Assembly: GCA_945915475.1 (NCBI GenBank)
Contig: CAMEFI010000018.1
Span: forward strand, 1-64,000
Direction of reading: 5' to 3'
DNA length: 64,000 nucleotides
Source: an uncultured Clostridium sp.
GTDB taxonomy: Bacteria; Bacillota; Clostridia; Lachnospirales; Lachnospiraceae
Shown: positions 44,772 through 53,700 of the stretch, piece after piece
How positions within the stretch are numbered: the stretch's first letter is position 1
How the letters are laid out: every line of letters begins with the position of its first letter
Translations under genes and position numbers: made by a program
Notes under the pieces: model-generated
What the model was told of the DNA's origin: nothing
Database searches by the model: none
The model's input: the letters and a program-made list of their open reading frames with translations, nothing else

Positions 44772-46233
44772 CCTCTTCCTCCAACACTTCTTTGATCAAA
44801 TCTCGTTCATCCATATGATACTTCTTTCCTTTAATCTCCTGATAATCCTCATGTCCCTTACCTGCCAAGACGATAACATCGCCTTCCTTTGCATTCATAA
44901 TAGCATATCGGATGGCTTCTTTCCTGTCGATGATCTCAACGTATTCTCCCTTTGTCTTACCGATTCCAATCTTAATATCATCCACAATTGCCTGTGGCTC
45001 CTCATCTCTTGGATTATCTGATGTAATAATCGTAAAATCAGCCAGCTTACCAGAAACCTCTCCCATTTCATATCTGCGAACCTTCGAGCGGTTACCACCA
45101 CAGCCAAATAAAGAAATCAACCGTTTTGGGTGATAAGCACGCAATGTGGTCAGGATGCTCTCTAAACTCATGGCATTATGTGCATAATCGATCAGGATTG
45201 TAAATGCATCTGAGATTGGAATCAGCTCCACACGTCCCTTTACGTGAATATGTGTAAGAATATCTAATATCTTATCCATAGGTACACCCATTTCTTTTGC
45301 AACAGCAATGGCTGCTAAAGAATTGTGAACAGAAAATTCTCCCGGAAGACTAACTCTGACATCTGCCTTGTATTTACCCTCTAAATGATAGGTAATACCA
45401 AGTTCTCCATCTTTTTTATATAAGTTAAGATTCTCTGCCTGGTAATCAGCACCATCTTTCTCACCATATGTAATAACATCACATGTATGATTTTTCAGGA
45501 TATCCTTACAATACATATCATCTATATTGAAGATACCGGTTTTACAAAGAGTGAACAACTTTGCTTTCCAGCCAAGATATTCTTCAAAATCCTTATGTTC
45601 ATTTGGTCCGATATGATCCTCCGAGAGATTCGTAAAAATACCGTAATCAAAATCAATTCCAGCCACCCTGTCAAGCATCAATCCCTGAGAGGATACTTCC
45701 ATAACAACACTGTCAAGCCCTGCTTCCACCATCTCATATAAAGTTCTCTGTATCACGATAGATTCTGGTGTAGTATTACTTGCCGGAGTTACTTTACCTC
45801 CCACAATGCTTTCAATCGTTCCAATCAATCCTGTCTTATGTCCTGACGCTTCTAACATTGATTTGATCATATAAGTTGTAGTTGTCTTACCTTTTGTTCC
45901 TGTAATTCCAACTACAGTTAATTTTTGGGATGGTTCACCATAATATGCTGAACAGATCATACCCATTGCATATCGGGTACTCTTCACCTTTATTATGGTA
46001 AGTGTATCGTGTCCCTGCAAGTCCACATCTTTCTCAACAACAACCACACTTGCACCCTTGTCTGCCACATCTGCCACATACTGATGTCCATCAAATACCG
46101 CACCGGTCACACAGAAGAATAAGGCACCCGGAATCACCCTTCTTGAATCATTCTCAACTGTTACAACCTCTGTATCCAAACTTCCCTGTACCAGTTCACA
46201 ATCTAAATTCTTCACTAATTCCCTTAATATCAT
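44728..46233 (-). CDS. murE: UDP-MurNAc-L-Ala-D-Glu:meso-DAP ligase
   Basis: A 501-residue Mur ligase adding the third residue of the peptidoglycan stem. ATP-binding GITGTKGKTTTTYMI is in the central domain. The amino acid signature in the C-terminal domain is DNPRDEEP, the meso-diaminopimelate form rather than the lysine form, so the wall should be of the A1-gamma DAP type. GGAGG stands seven bases before the start. Confidence 0.97.
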   Translation of the reverse strand: MILRELVKNLDCELVQGSLDTEVVTVENDSRRVIPGALFFCVTGAVFDGHQYVADVADKGASVVVVEKDVDLQGHDTLTIIKVKSTRYAMGMICSAYYGEPSQKLTVVGITGTKGKTTTTYMIKSMLEASGHKTGLIGTIESIVGGKVTPASNTTPESIVIQRTLYEMVEAGLDSVVMEVSSQGLMLDRVAGIDFDYGIFTNLSEDHIGPNEHKDFEEYLGWKAKLFTLCKTGIFNIDDMYCKDILKNHTCDVITYGEKDGADYQAENLNLYKKDGELGITYHLEGKYKADVRVSLPGEFSVHNSLAAIAVAKEMGVPMDKILDILTHIHVKGRVELIPISDAFTILIDYAHNAMSLESILTTLRAYHPKRLISLFGCGGNRSKVRRYEMGEVSGKLADFTIITSDNPRDEEPQAIVDDIKIGIGKTKGEYVEIIDRKEAIRYAIMNAKEGDVIVLAGKGHEDYQEIKGKKYHMDERDLIKEVLEEEDVTQICGYNNRYFA

Positions 46234-46264
46234 TCCTATACCTCCAACTACTTGAAATTACAAA

Positions 46265-46294
46265 GGCTGTTGCACTTATTTCCGTGTAACAGCC
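46265..46294 (-). terminator. Possible terminator or attenuator between rpoZ and murE
   Basis: GGCTGTT / AACAGCC with an additional inner CAC-GTG pairing; on the minus strand it is followed by TTTGTAAT, a short U-tract. A second stem, CTTGTA / TACAAG, lies just upstream at about 46304-46331. It probably reduces rather than stops read-through. Confidence 0.5.
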
Positions 46295-46344
46295 TCCTAA
46301 TGCTCTTGTATGTAAGGAAAGCTGCCTACAAGCAACCATTCCTA

Positions 46345-46692
46345 TTATTCTTCTGGCTCTTCCTCTTCTGTCTCCATATCGAGTTCTGCCTCATCGACAA
46401 CATCAACTTTATCTTCTAATTCGGAAATCTCTAACTCTAATTCCTCCGCATCGCCTTCTTCATCTTCGCCCATAATCTTAATCTTGCCTTCATATAATTC
46501 CTGCACCGCAATTGACAAAGGCTTCTTACCTGACTCTGCCTTTACAAGTGGCTCATCACCTGCAATAATCTGTCTTGCCCTCTTAGCGGTAGCAAGTACA
46601 ATAGAATATCTACTATTAACCACCGGCTGTTCTCCCGGCTCAACCTCACTGTTAACAACTTCCATTAAATCCGTATACGATGGATGAATCAT
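46345..46692 (-). CDS. rpoZ: RNA polymerase omega subunit with acidic tail
   Basis: A 115-residue omega subunit. The N-terminal two thirds fit the family: IHPSYTDL, NSRYSIVLATAKRARQI and KPLSIAVQELYEGKI. From about residue 75 there is a tail of some 40 residues in which about half are Glu or Asp. Omega is normally 60-90 residues, so the tail is an extra. It supports beta-prime folding and in many bacteria contributes to ppGpp binding. The start overlaps the gmk stop and AAGGAG precedes it. Confidence 0.95.
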   Translation of the reverse strand: MIHPSYTDLMEVVNSEVEPGEQPVVNSRYSIVLATAKRARQIIAGDEPLVKAESGKKPLSIAVQELYEGKIKIMGEDEEGDAEELELEISELEDKVDVVDEAELDMETEEEEPEE

Positions 46693-47324
46693 GATAAAAT
46701 CTCCTTTCGAATCTCAAATAATTCTTCTTTCATATTATTAATATAATCATTATGTTTCTTCGTCTTAAAACTCTCTGCCCGGATGACAGCATGCACATCA
46801 TCCACGCAGGTATCTAAATCATCATTGACAACAAGGTAATCATACTGTGACATATCATCTGTCTCCTCATATGCACGTTTAAGCCGTTTTGCAATGACTT
46901 TCTTTTCTTCCGTTCCACGGCCCTCTAATCTCTGCTGCAATGTTGCCGCATCCGGTGCTGTAAGGAAGATCAGTACCGCATCCGGATACTGTTCCTTAAT
47001 ATGCATCGCACCCTGTACCTCAATCTCTAAGATGACATCGTTGCCCTTTTCCAACTCATCTTCAACATATTTTCGTGGGGTTCCATAATAATTATCCACA
47101 TATTGAGCCCACTCAATAAATCCATTGTAATCAATTAAATTCTGAAATTCGGCTACTGTCTTAAAATGATAATCCTTACCATCCACCTCGCCCGGTCTTG
47201 GTGCTCTTGTGGTGGCTGAAACAGAAAGACTATAATGATATTTCTCTATCAGCTTCTTCACAACGGTTCCTTTGCCAACTCCGGAAAACCCGGAAATGAC
47301 GATCAGTTCGCCTTTTCTGCTCAT
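46689..47324 (-). CDS. gmk: Guanylate kinase
   Basis: A 211-residue GMP kinase. P-loop SGFSGVGKGTVVKKL, GMP-binding SATTRAPRPGEVDGKDYHF, and the lid segment RGTEEKKVIAKRL. ATG 47324 has GGGTG six bases upstream; a GTG three codons earlier is possible. The yicC-gmk-rpoZ order is conserved in Firmicutes. Confidence 0.98.
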   Translation of the reverse strand: MSRKGELIVISGFSGVGKGTVVKKLIEKYHYSLSVSATTRAPRPGEVDGKDYHFKTVAEFQNLIDYNGFIEWAQYVDNYYGTPRKYVEDELEKGNDVILEIEVQGAMHIKEQYPDAVLIFLTAPDAATLQQRLEGRGTEEKKVIAKRLKRAYEETDDMSQYDYLVVNDDLDTCVDDVHAVIRAESFKTKKHNDYINNMKEELFEIRKEILS

Positions 47325-47336
47325 ATGTCTCACCCT

Positions 47337-48215
47337 CTACTCTATATTCTGTATCTGCTCTCTCACTTTCTCAATCTCTGTCTTAAGATCAATTGCTTTA
47401 TTGGACACATCTAAGCTATCTGCTTTTGACAAAATGGTATTGGCTTCACGGTTCATCTCTTGTGCAATGAAATCCAACTTGCGTCCAACATTACCACCTT
47501 CTAACAGAATCGCCTTTGTATTCTCAATATGACTGCGTAGTCTTACAGTCTCCTCATCCACACATATCTTATCTGCATAAATGGTAACTTCCGTAGCAAT
47601 TCTGCTTTCATCCATCGCCATTCCATCTAGCAGATCCTTAACCTTATCTTCTAACCTCTGCCGGTAAGACTCCACTAATGAAGGGGACACGGATTCAATA
47701 TAATCAACCATAAGAAGCATTCCATCTAATTTCTGAATGAGATCCTGCCTCAATGTCTCGCCTTCCTTCATTCTTGACTCCACAAACTGTGTAGCAGCTT
47801 CATCTAAGCAGGTAACAATATCCTTCCATAATTCCTCTTCGTTGATGGACTGTTCTTCTAAAGTAAATACTTCCGGGAATCTGGAAAGTGCAACCGGTGA
47901 TAAATCATTCCTTAAGCCAAAATCCTCTGAAATCTGATTCAAATACTTTACATACTCTGCTGCTAACTCCGCATTGTATTTCACGCAGACATTACTCTCT
48001 GTATAATCTTCATAGGTAATGAAAATATCAACCTTGCCTCTACCAATATACTGTTTCAAATGACTACGGATAGCCGCCTCAAAAAAATTGAACTTCTTCG
48101 GCATCTTAATATTCAGATCACAATACCTGTGATTCACCGACTTCATCTCAATTACAATCTTGCGTTCTTTCGTAATGCTCTCACTACGTCCGAAGCCCGT
48201 CATACTCTTTATCAC
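47337..48215 (-). CDS. YicC/YloC-family endoribonuclease
   Basis: A 292-residue protein of the YicC/YloC stress-related endoribonuclease family. N-terminal IKSMTGFGRSE and C-terminal ILLEGGNVGRKLDFIAQEMNREANTILSKA are family signatures. The start is assigned to a GTG at 48215, since AGGTG lies six bases upstream and the protein then begins MIKSMTGFGR as in relatives; a GTG three codons earlier and an ATG four codons later have poorer spacing. First gene of the long cluster. Confidence 0.93.
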   Translation of the reverse strand: MIKSMTGFGRSESITKERKIVIEMKSVNHRYCDLNIKMPKKFNFFEAAIRSHLKQYIGRGKVDIFITYEDYTESNVCVKYNAELAAEYVKYLNQISEDFGLRNDLSPVALSRFPEVFTLEEQSINEEELWKDIVTCLDEAATQFVESRMKEGETLRQDLIQKLDGMLLMVDYIESVSPSLVESYRQRLEDKVKDLLDGMAMDESRIATEVTIYADKICVDEETVRLRSHIENTKAILLEGGNVGRKLDFIAQEMNREANTILSKADSLDVSNKAIDLKTEIEKVREQIQNIE

Positions 48216-48342
48216 TAGTTTCACCTGCTTTGCTTCAATTTAAACAATACAAGTTATTATAACAAAGGCACCGGCAAAATGCAAGCATTCCGAAACTTAT
48301 TTAAATTCGGCATGCGTACATTCCTGCTGGCGAGTCTCGATT

Positions 48343-50088
48343 CTATGCATTCACTTCTTCAATACCGCGAATGTCCGGCAGTGCCACCATGGAATAATTT
48401 GTATGGTAAATGACATATCCCGGATTGGCCTGCGGCGGTTTCTTCAGATTACCACGTCTGGTATAATCAATCTCTACCTTTGGACTGGTCTTGCCGGATG
48501 AATAATATGCAGCCAGTCTTGCTGCTTCTTCATAAGTCGCATCCGGAACATCTTCTGCACCTTCTAATTTCACAATGACATGGGAACCAGGCATCTCTTT
48601 CGCATGAAACCACAAATCTTTTGAATTTGCCAATTTGAAGGTCAAACGATCATTTTGTAAATTATTCTTACCTACATACATGTGAAATCCATCTGATGAA
48701 ATGTAATGGAGAGGCTTACTCTGTTCTTGTTTTACACCATTCCGTTTCACAGGCTTCGCTTTCATAAAGCCTGCAAGAACCATCTCCTCCCGTATTTCGG
48801 AAAGATCGGCTTCCGTCGTTGCCATCTCAATGCTCTGTTGTAACGAAAGCAACTGATCTAATGTCTGTCTGCTTTCTTCCACCAGTTGCAGGGATGCTTC
48901 ATAGGTACGTTTCAATTTGTTATATTTGTTGAAATACTTATTGGCATTCTCAACCGGTGTAAGAGTCGGATCCAGTGGAATCGTCACTTCCTTATTATCA
49001 TAATAATTCGTAACCGTAATGCTCTTATCCTCCGGGCTGATCTCATAGCCATAAGTCTGTAGTAATTCACCATAGATACGGTACTTATCCCTTTTTTCTG
49101 TATCCTTCAACTGCTTGCGCTGAATATCATATTTTCTGGATGTCCGTTCAATTGCCGTGGACAAAAGTTTCCTCAAATCCGTCGATTTCTGATGGATTCT
49201 TGAATATGTGTCCTTCTTTGCATAATATTCACGAAGCAATACGGAAATATCATTAAATGTCTGTACTGTCAAATCTTCATACATCAGAAGCGGTACGGAA
49301 GCAAACGCAACCGGCTCATCCTTATCATATACAATCACCGGGGCGTAATTACCTGTTGTGATTCGTTCCATTACACTGCAAAATGCTTCCCACAGACATT
49401 CTTTATTCACATCCGCAAGACTGTCCGTACTAAAATCACCATCCACACCTGCCTCATAGCAAATCTCATCAGCCATAAGTTTCGAAAATCCGGTAATAGA
49501 TGTATAGATGGCTTTCTCAATACTAATCGGTTTTCCAAGGATTACGGAACAAAATGTATCCTTCCCTAATTCCATCGGGTTATATTTCTCATTCGGTGGT
49601 GACACATAATCATAACCCGGCAATACTTCCCTCACAGAACTAATATGCGCACCTATCCGCTTGACGGAATCAATAATTACATCCTGATCGTCTGTAAAAA
49701 TGATATTGCTGTACTTCCCCATCAGTTCAATGATCAGTTTCTTATGCCGCAAATCTCCCATCTCATCAAGATGCTCTAATTCCATGACAATGATTCGTTC
49801 CAATCCCGGCTGTGTCACCGACACAATCCTTGCATTCCCGATATGTTTTCTCAACAACATACAAAAATTCGGTGCCTGAGCCGGATTTGCTTTATTCTCC
49901 TCTAGAAAATATACAAGCGGAAGTGTTGCACTGGCATTCAACATCAAACGAAATGTTGTCTTCTGATTCTTAACCACTAAGTTAATTTCATCCGGTTCCG
50001 GCTGGTATATCTTATATATTCTGCCCCCCACCAGACGTTCTTTCATATCATGTACAATATTCGATATCACTACTCCGTCAAAAGCCAT
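48343..50088 (-). CDS. rqcH: Ribosome quality control protein RqcH (Rqc2/NEMF homologue)
   Basis: A 581-residue NFACT protein, formerly called fibronectin-binding protein. It binds stalled 50S-peptidyl-tRNA and recruits tRNA-Ala for C-terminal alanine tailing. NFACT-N (1-about 190), HhH region, coiled-coil middle (about 295-450) and the NFACT-R domain (HYISSDGFHMYVGKNNLQND; LWFHAKEMPGSHVIV). The catalytic pair, usually Asp97-Arg98, is Glu97-Arg98 here (QPGLERIIV). It has its own start 73 bases after glgA. Confidence 0.95.
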   Translation of the reverse strand: MAFDGVVISNIVHDMKERLVGGRIYKIYQPEPDEINLVVKNQKTTFRLMLNASATLPLVYFLEENKANPAQAPNFCMLLRKHIGNARIVSVTQPGLERIIVMELEHLDEMGDLRHKKLIIELMGKYSNIIFTDDQDVIIDSVKRIGAHISSVREVLPGYDYVSPPNEKYNPMELGKDTFCSVILGKPISIEKAIYTSITGFSKLMADEICYEAGVDGDFSTDSLADVNKECLWEAFCSVMERITTGNYAPVIVYDKDEPVAFASVPLLMYEDLTVQTFNDISVLLREYYAKKDTYSRIHQKSTDLRKLLSTAIERTSRKYDIQRKQLKDTEKRDKYRIYGELLQTYGYEISPEDKSITVTNYYDNKEVTIPLDPTLTPVENANKYFNKYNKLKRTYEASLQLVEESRQTLDQLLSLQQSIEMATTEADLSEIREEMVLAGFMKAKPVKRNGVKQEQSKPLHYISSDGFHMYVGKNNLQNDRLTFKLANSKDLWFHAKEMPGSHVIVKLEGAEDVPDATYEEAARLAAYYSSGKTSPKVEIDYTRRGNLKKPPQANPGYVIYHTNYSMVALPDIRGIEEVNA

Positions 50089-50161
50089 GTTGTCTCATCC
50101 TCTATTCTTTCAAGATACTCTTACTGTCATCATTCCATGTGATTCCTTCACAGAATCACCA

Positions 50162-51592
50162 TTAGCGATATAACTCCTCATACTGTTTTGCTGAGTTTGT
50201 CCAGGAATAATCCTGATTCATGGCACGAACCTGCATGTTTTCCCAGCTCTTCTTCTGATTATAGTATACTTCCTTTGCATAATTAATTGTATTCAATAAC
50301 TCATGTGCATTATAATTGGCAAAAGAGAATCCTGTACCTGTCTGGTCATACTCATTATATGGAATGACCGTATCCTTCAGGCCTCCCGTCTCCCGTACAA
50401 TTGGAAGAGAACCATACCGAAGTGCCATTAACTGTGTCAGACCGCAAGGCTCAAACCTTGACGGAACCAATAAGGCATCACACCCTCCATACATCTTATG
50501 GGACAGTGCGTCAGAGAAATAAATATTAGCACTTACCTTTGCCGGATGAATATTCTGATAATACCGGAACATATCTTCATAGCGACGATCCCCTGTTCCT
50601 AATATGACAAACTGCACTCCATCCTGACAGATATCATTCATTACCGCATCCACCAGATCTAAACCTTTCTGATCGGTCAACCTTGAAATGATACCAATCA
50701 CAAACTGATTCTTATCTACAGGAAGTCCTAACTCCTTCTGCAATGCAGTCTTATTCATTGCTTTATTCTTTTTGAAATTCTTCGTATTATAATTCTTATA
50801 TAGATTCTTATCCTTTTCCGGATTATAGATATCATAATCAATTCCGTTCACAATACCTACAAGGGATTGATTCCTTGCACGGAGCAATCCATCCAATCCT
50901 ACTCCATAATAAGGTGTCTGAATCTCATACGCATATGTATTACTTACCGTTGTAATAACATCTGCATATACAAGACCGCCCTTTAACATGGATGCATCTT
51001 TATTGAGTTCCAGTTTATCCGCAGTGAACAGATAATCCGGCAAACCGCTGCAATATCTCACATGTTCAATGTTCCATTTGCCCTGGAACTGCAGATTGTG
51101 AATGGTCATGATGGACTTGATTCCACTAAAGAATGGATTACCTGCAAACAATGTCTTCAAATACACCGGAACCATACCAGCCTGCCAATCATGACAATGT
51201 ACAATATCCGGACGAAAACCAATTACCGGCAGAATCGCCAGTGCTGCTTTAGAAAAGTAACAGAACTTTTCAATGTCCCACTTATCATCCCCATAAGGTA
51301 CAATACCATTGAAATAATATTCATTATCTATAAAATACACAGGAACACCTTCGTATTCCATATACATGATTCCAACATACTGTGAGCGATTCCCGATATC
51401 CAGCTGAAAATTTGTAATAAAACGCATTTTTTCCTTGTATTTTGATGGAATACACATATAATTCGGAATGATAATTCGCACATCGTACTTAGACTTATCA
51501 AAAATCTTAGGCAGTGTCCCTACAACATCAGCCAATCCTCCGGTCTTAATAAATGGTACACATTCTGATGCAATATAAGCTATTTTCTTCAT
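50162..51592 (-). CDS. glgA: Glycogen synthase (ADP-glucose type)
   Basis: A 476-residue GT5 glycosyltransferase that extends alpha-1,4-glucan from ADP-glucose. N-terminal KTGGLADVVG (residues 16-25) binds ADP-glucose, and the C-terminal half has PSRFEPCGLTQL and RETGGLKDTV. GGAGAAGGG precedes the start. No other glycogen genes (glgB, glgC, glgD, glgP) are in the window. Confidence 0.97.
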   Translation of the reverse strand: MKKIAYIASECVPFIKTGGLADVVGTLPKIFDKSKYDVRIIIPNYMCIPSKYKEKMRFITNFQLDIGNRSQYVGIMYMEYEGVPVYFIDNEYYFNGIVPYGDDKWDIEKFCYFSKAALAILPVIGFRPDIVHCHDWQAGMVPVYLKTLFAGNPFFSGIKSIMTIHNLQFQGKWNIEHVRYCSGLPDYLFTADKLELNKDASMLKGGLVYADVITTVSNTYAYEIQTPYYGVGLDGLLRARNQSLVGIVNGIDYDIYNPEKDKNLYKNYNTKNFKKNKAMNKTALQKELGLPVDKNQFVIGIISRLTDQKGLDLVDAVMNDICQDGVQFVILGTGDRRYEDMFRYYQNIHPAKVSANIYFSDALSHKMYGGCDALLVPSRFEPCGLTQLMALRYGSLPIVRETGGLKDTVIPYNEYDQTGTGFSFANYNAHELLNTINYAKEVYYNQKKSWENMQVRAMNQDYSWTNSAKQYEELYR

Positions 51593-51701
51593 TCTTCCCT
51601 TCTCCTTAGCACAAATAGATGTTTGTTTGTGAAATTGTTTTCATTATAGCACAAAGCTTTTTACAAAGAAAGATAATTTGTGCAAAGGCACCATACAAAT
51701 T

Positions 51702-51759
51702 CAGAGCCGGACCTGAACAAAATGCCTAAATTATTCTGCATTTTATTCAAGCGGCTCTG
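51702..51759. other. Long hairpin between the Spo0A-like gene and glgA
   Basis: Extended stem CAGAGCCG.../...CGGCTCTG continuing through an inner CTGAACAAAATGC / GCATTTTATTCAAG pairing, 12-nt loop. On the minus strand it follows the Spo0A-like stop by about 20 bases but ends in AATTTG, not a U-tract. It may act as a terminator with a poor tail or as a 3' protective structure. Confidence 0.6.
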
Positions 51760-51780
51760 AAATATTCATTGATTCTTTTC

Positions 51781-52611
51781 TTAAGCTGAATATTTTCCAA
51801 GTGGAAAACCTTTCATCCGGTATTCTAACCGGAACTTATCAGCGATCAGGGCAATAAATTCTGAATTGGTCGGTTTCCCTTTTCCAGAATTCACACTATA
51901 TCCAAACAGTTCTTCCATTGTGTCTAATTTTCCCCGATTCCACGCTACTTCAATGGCATGTCGGATAGCACGCTCTACACTGCTTGTTGTTGTATGGTAT
52001 TTTTTCGCAATAGCCGGATAGAGATACTTTGTAATATAGTTAAGGCTTTCCGGATCTTTGATAGAAAGGATGATTCCTTCCCTTATATACTGATACCCTT
52101 TGATATGTGCCGGAATTCCAATGCTACGTATCATCTTCGTAACATCACTTTCTAAAGTAGAATCCACCAAAAACTTCTTCTGCTCATTTGTCATATTTTC
52201 CTCTTGTTTCTTCTGCATCCTGGCACCATACTGCACTTCCAAAATTCTTTCCAGAATTCTTGCTATGAACCTTGTATCCTGGTTAAGCATCAGATAATAA
52301 TCTGCTCCTACTTCATATGCTAAATCAATGATCTTTTGTGATGTACCTGCCGTCAGAAATACAAACTTGGTATCCTGAAGACTCTTTTCTTTACGACATG
52401 CCTGCAACAGACTGATGCCATCTCCATCTACAAGACATATATCGGAAATAATCATATCCGGGCACATTTGTTTTATCTGTTCCATTACTTCCTTATACGT
52501 TTCTGTCGTTTCTCTTACCACATACTCAAACTGTTTCATATATTCAAATATCTGGCTGTAAATATCTCTGTTACATTCAGAGACAATCAATATTTTCATA
52601 CTATCTCGCAT
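51781..52611 (-). CDS. Spo0A paralogue (second copy)
   Basis: A 276-residue response regulator with a full C-terminal Spo0A DNA-binding domain ([51 protein letters not shown]). The receiver keeps the phospho-acceptor Asp57 ([12 protein letters not shown]) and the switch Thr (VFLTAG). The first acidic pair is Glu-Cys, and the conserved Lys before Pro is Leu (YYLMLNQD), so phosphorylation would be atypical. It has an extra linker of about 20 residues and a C-terminal extension. ATG 52611 has GGAGG five bases upstream. It lies 63 bases downstream of the other Spo0A gene. Confidence 0.9.
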   Translation of the reverse strand: MRDSMKILIVSECNRDIYSQIFEYMKQFEYVVRETTETYKEVMEQIKQMCPDMIISDICLVDGDGISLLQACRKEKSLQDTKFVFLTAGTSQKIIDLAYEVGADYYLMLNQDTRFIARILERILEVQYGARMQKKQEENMTNEQKKFLVDSTLESDVTKMIRSIGIPAHIKGYQYIREGIILSIKDPESLNYITKYLYPAIAKKYHTTTSSVERAIRHAIEVAWNRGKLDTMEELFGYSVNSGKGKPTNSEFIALIADKFRLEYRMKGFPLGKYSA

Positions 52612-52674
52612 TATTCCCTCCCTATCACATGCGGTTAACAAGTTGCTGTCAAAGACTTCTGCCTCAAGTCTTTT

Positions 52675-53460
52675 TTATGCTTGCATCTGCTCTAAGCGGA
52701 TACGGTCCGCCATCAATGCAATAAACTCAGAATTGGTTGGTTTTCCTTTATCTGCCTGAATGGTATATCCAAACAGATCATGGATCATATCAATGTTGCC
52801 TCGTTCCCATGCAACTTCAATTGCATGACGTATTGCTCTCTCTACTCTTGTATCTGTCGTTCCATGTTCTTTGGCAATATCCGGATATAATTGCTTCGTA
52901 ACGGCATTTAATACATCTACATTCTCAACTGCCATTAAAATTGCAGTCCGAAGATATAAATATCCTTTAATATGTGCCGGAACCCCTATCTCATGAATCA
53001 TCTGTGTAACAAGCATATTGAGATCCTTCTTGTATGTACCGCGCTTTACCACAATGTCCTCCACCTGCAATGCACGTCCCTGCATTCCTGCCTGTTTCGG
53101 ATTCTCAATAATACATTTTTCCAATGTATCCATATTATTCTCCCATGGAAAGAATTTGACATTTTTCCTGTTTTTCAGTATTTCCAACACTTTTGTCTGT
53201 TTGGAATTAGCTACCAGTATGAACCGTATACTGTCATACTGTATCTCAGAACGTATCTTTTCGATTACACCAATACCATCCAGCACAGGCAAAACCGGAT
53301 TCAGTAATACCAGATCCGGCTCATTTTCCCGAATGCCAGCCAGTAATAGATTCCCCTCTTCATATGTCCCTATCAAACGACATTGTGTCTGTTTGCGAAC
53401 GACATCCTCCATTTTCTTTCGCATTGTCTCGTCATGATTTCCTATTATTATACGAATCAT
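52675..53460 (-). CDS. Spo0A-type regulator with degenerate receiver
   Basis: A 261-residue Spo0A homologue in the conserved position after spoIVB. The C-terminal effector domain is nearly canonical ([55 protein letters not shown]). The N-terminal receiver keeps the fold but no phosphorylation residue: the acidic pair is Asn-His (GNHDE), the acceptor Asp is Asn54 ([11 protein letters not shown]), the Thr position reads VANS, and the Lys is absent (FFPWEN). It probably acts without phosphorylation or by dimerising with the paralogue. GGAGG precedes the start. Being in the spo0A locus, it may be the displaced original gene. Confidence 0.92.
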   Translation of the reverse strand: MIRIIIGNHDETMRKKMEDVVRKQTQCRLIGTYEEGNLLLAGIRENEPDLVLLNPVLPVLDGIGVIEKIRSEIQYDSIRFILVANSKQTKVLEILKNRKNVKFFPWENNMDTLEKCIIENPKQAGMQGRALQVEDIVVKRGTYKKDLNMLVTQMIHEIGVPAHIKGYLYLRTAILMAVENVDVLNAVTKQLYPDIAKEHGTTDTRVERAIRHAIEVAWERGNIDMIHDLFGYTIQADKGKPTNSEFIALMADRIRLEQMQA

Positions 53461-53636
53461 ATTTCCCTCCTAATATATGATATTCGTCATAAACTATGCA
53501 ACTCACTGACAGAAACATAGCAACATCGACCATATATGACTATATCAGATATTATTTAGAATGATAAGATGTCACAAAACAAATTCTAAAAAAAGAATTT
53601 TTCTTTTTTTGTTATACGTCAAGACATCTTTTATCA

Positions 53637-53643
53637 GTCGACA
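53637..53643 (-). promoter_or_regulatory. 0A-box-like site upstream of spo0A-type gene
   Basis: Minus strand TGTCGAC, one mismatch from the Spo0A box TGTCGAA, in the 240-base gap between spoIVB and the Spo0A gene. The gap also has an AT-rich hairpin (53581-53600) and no small gene that I can see. Confidence 0.45.
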
Positions 53644-53670
53644 TCATAATATATACATTATGTGACACAT

Positions 53671-53677
53671 ATCGACA
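53671..53677 (-). promoter_or_regulatory. Second 0A-box-like site upstream of spo0A-type gene
   Basis: Minus strand TGTCGAT, one mismatch from TGTCGAA, 27 bases upstream of the previous box in the transcription direction. The pair would suit autoregulation by Spo0A or its paralogue. Confidence 0.45.
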
Positions 53678-53700
53678 TAGTATGAAAAATATTTCATATT

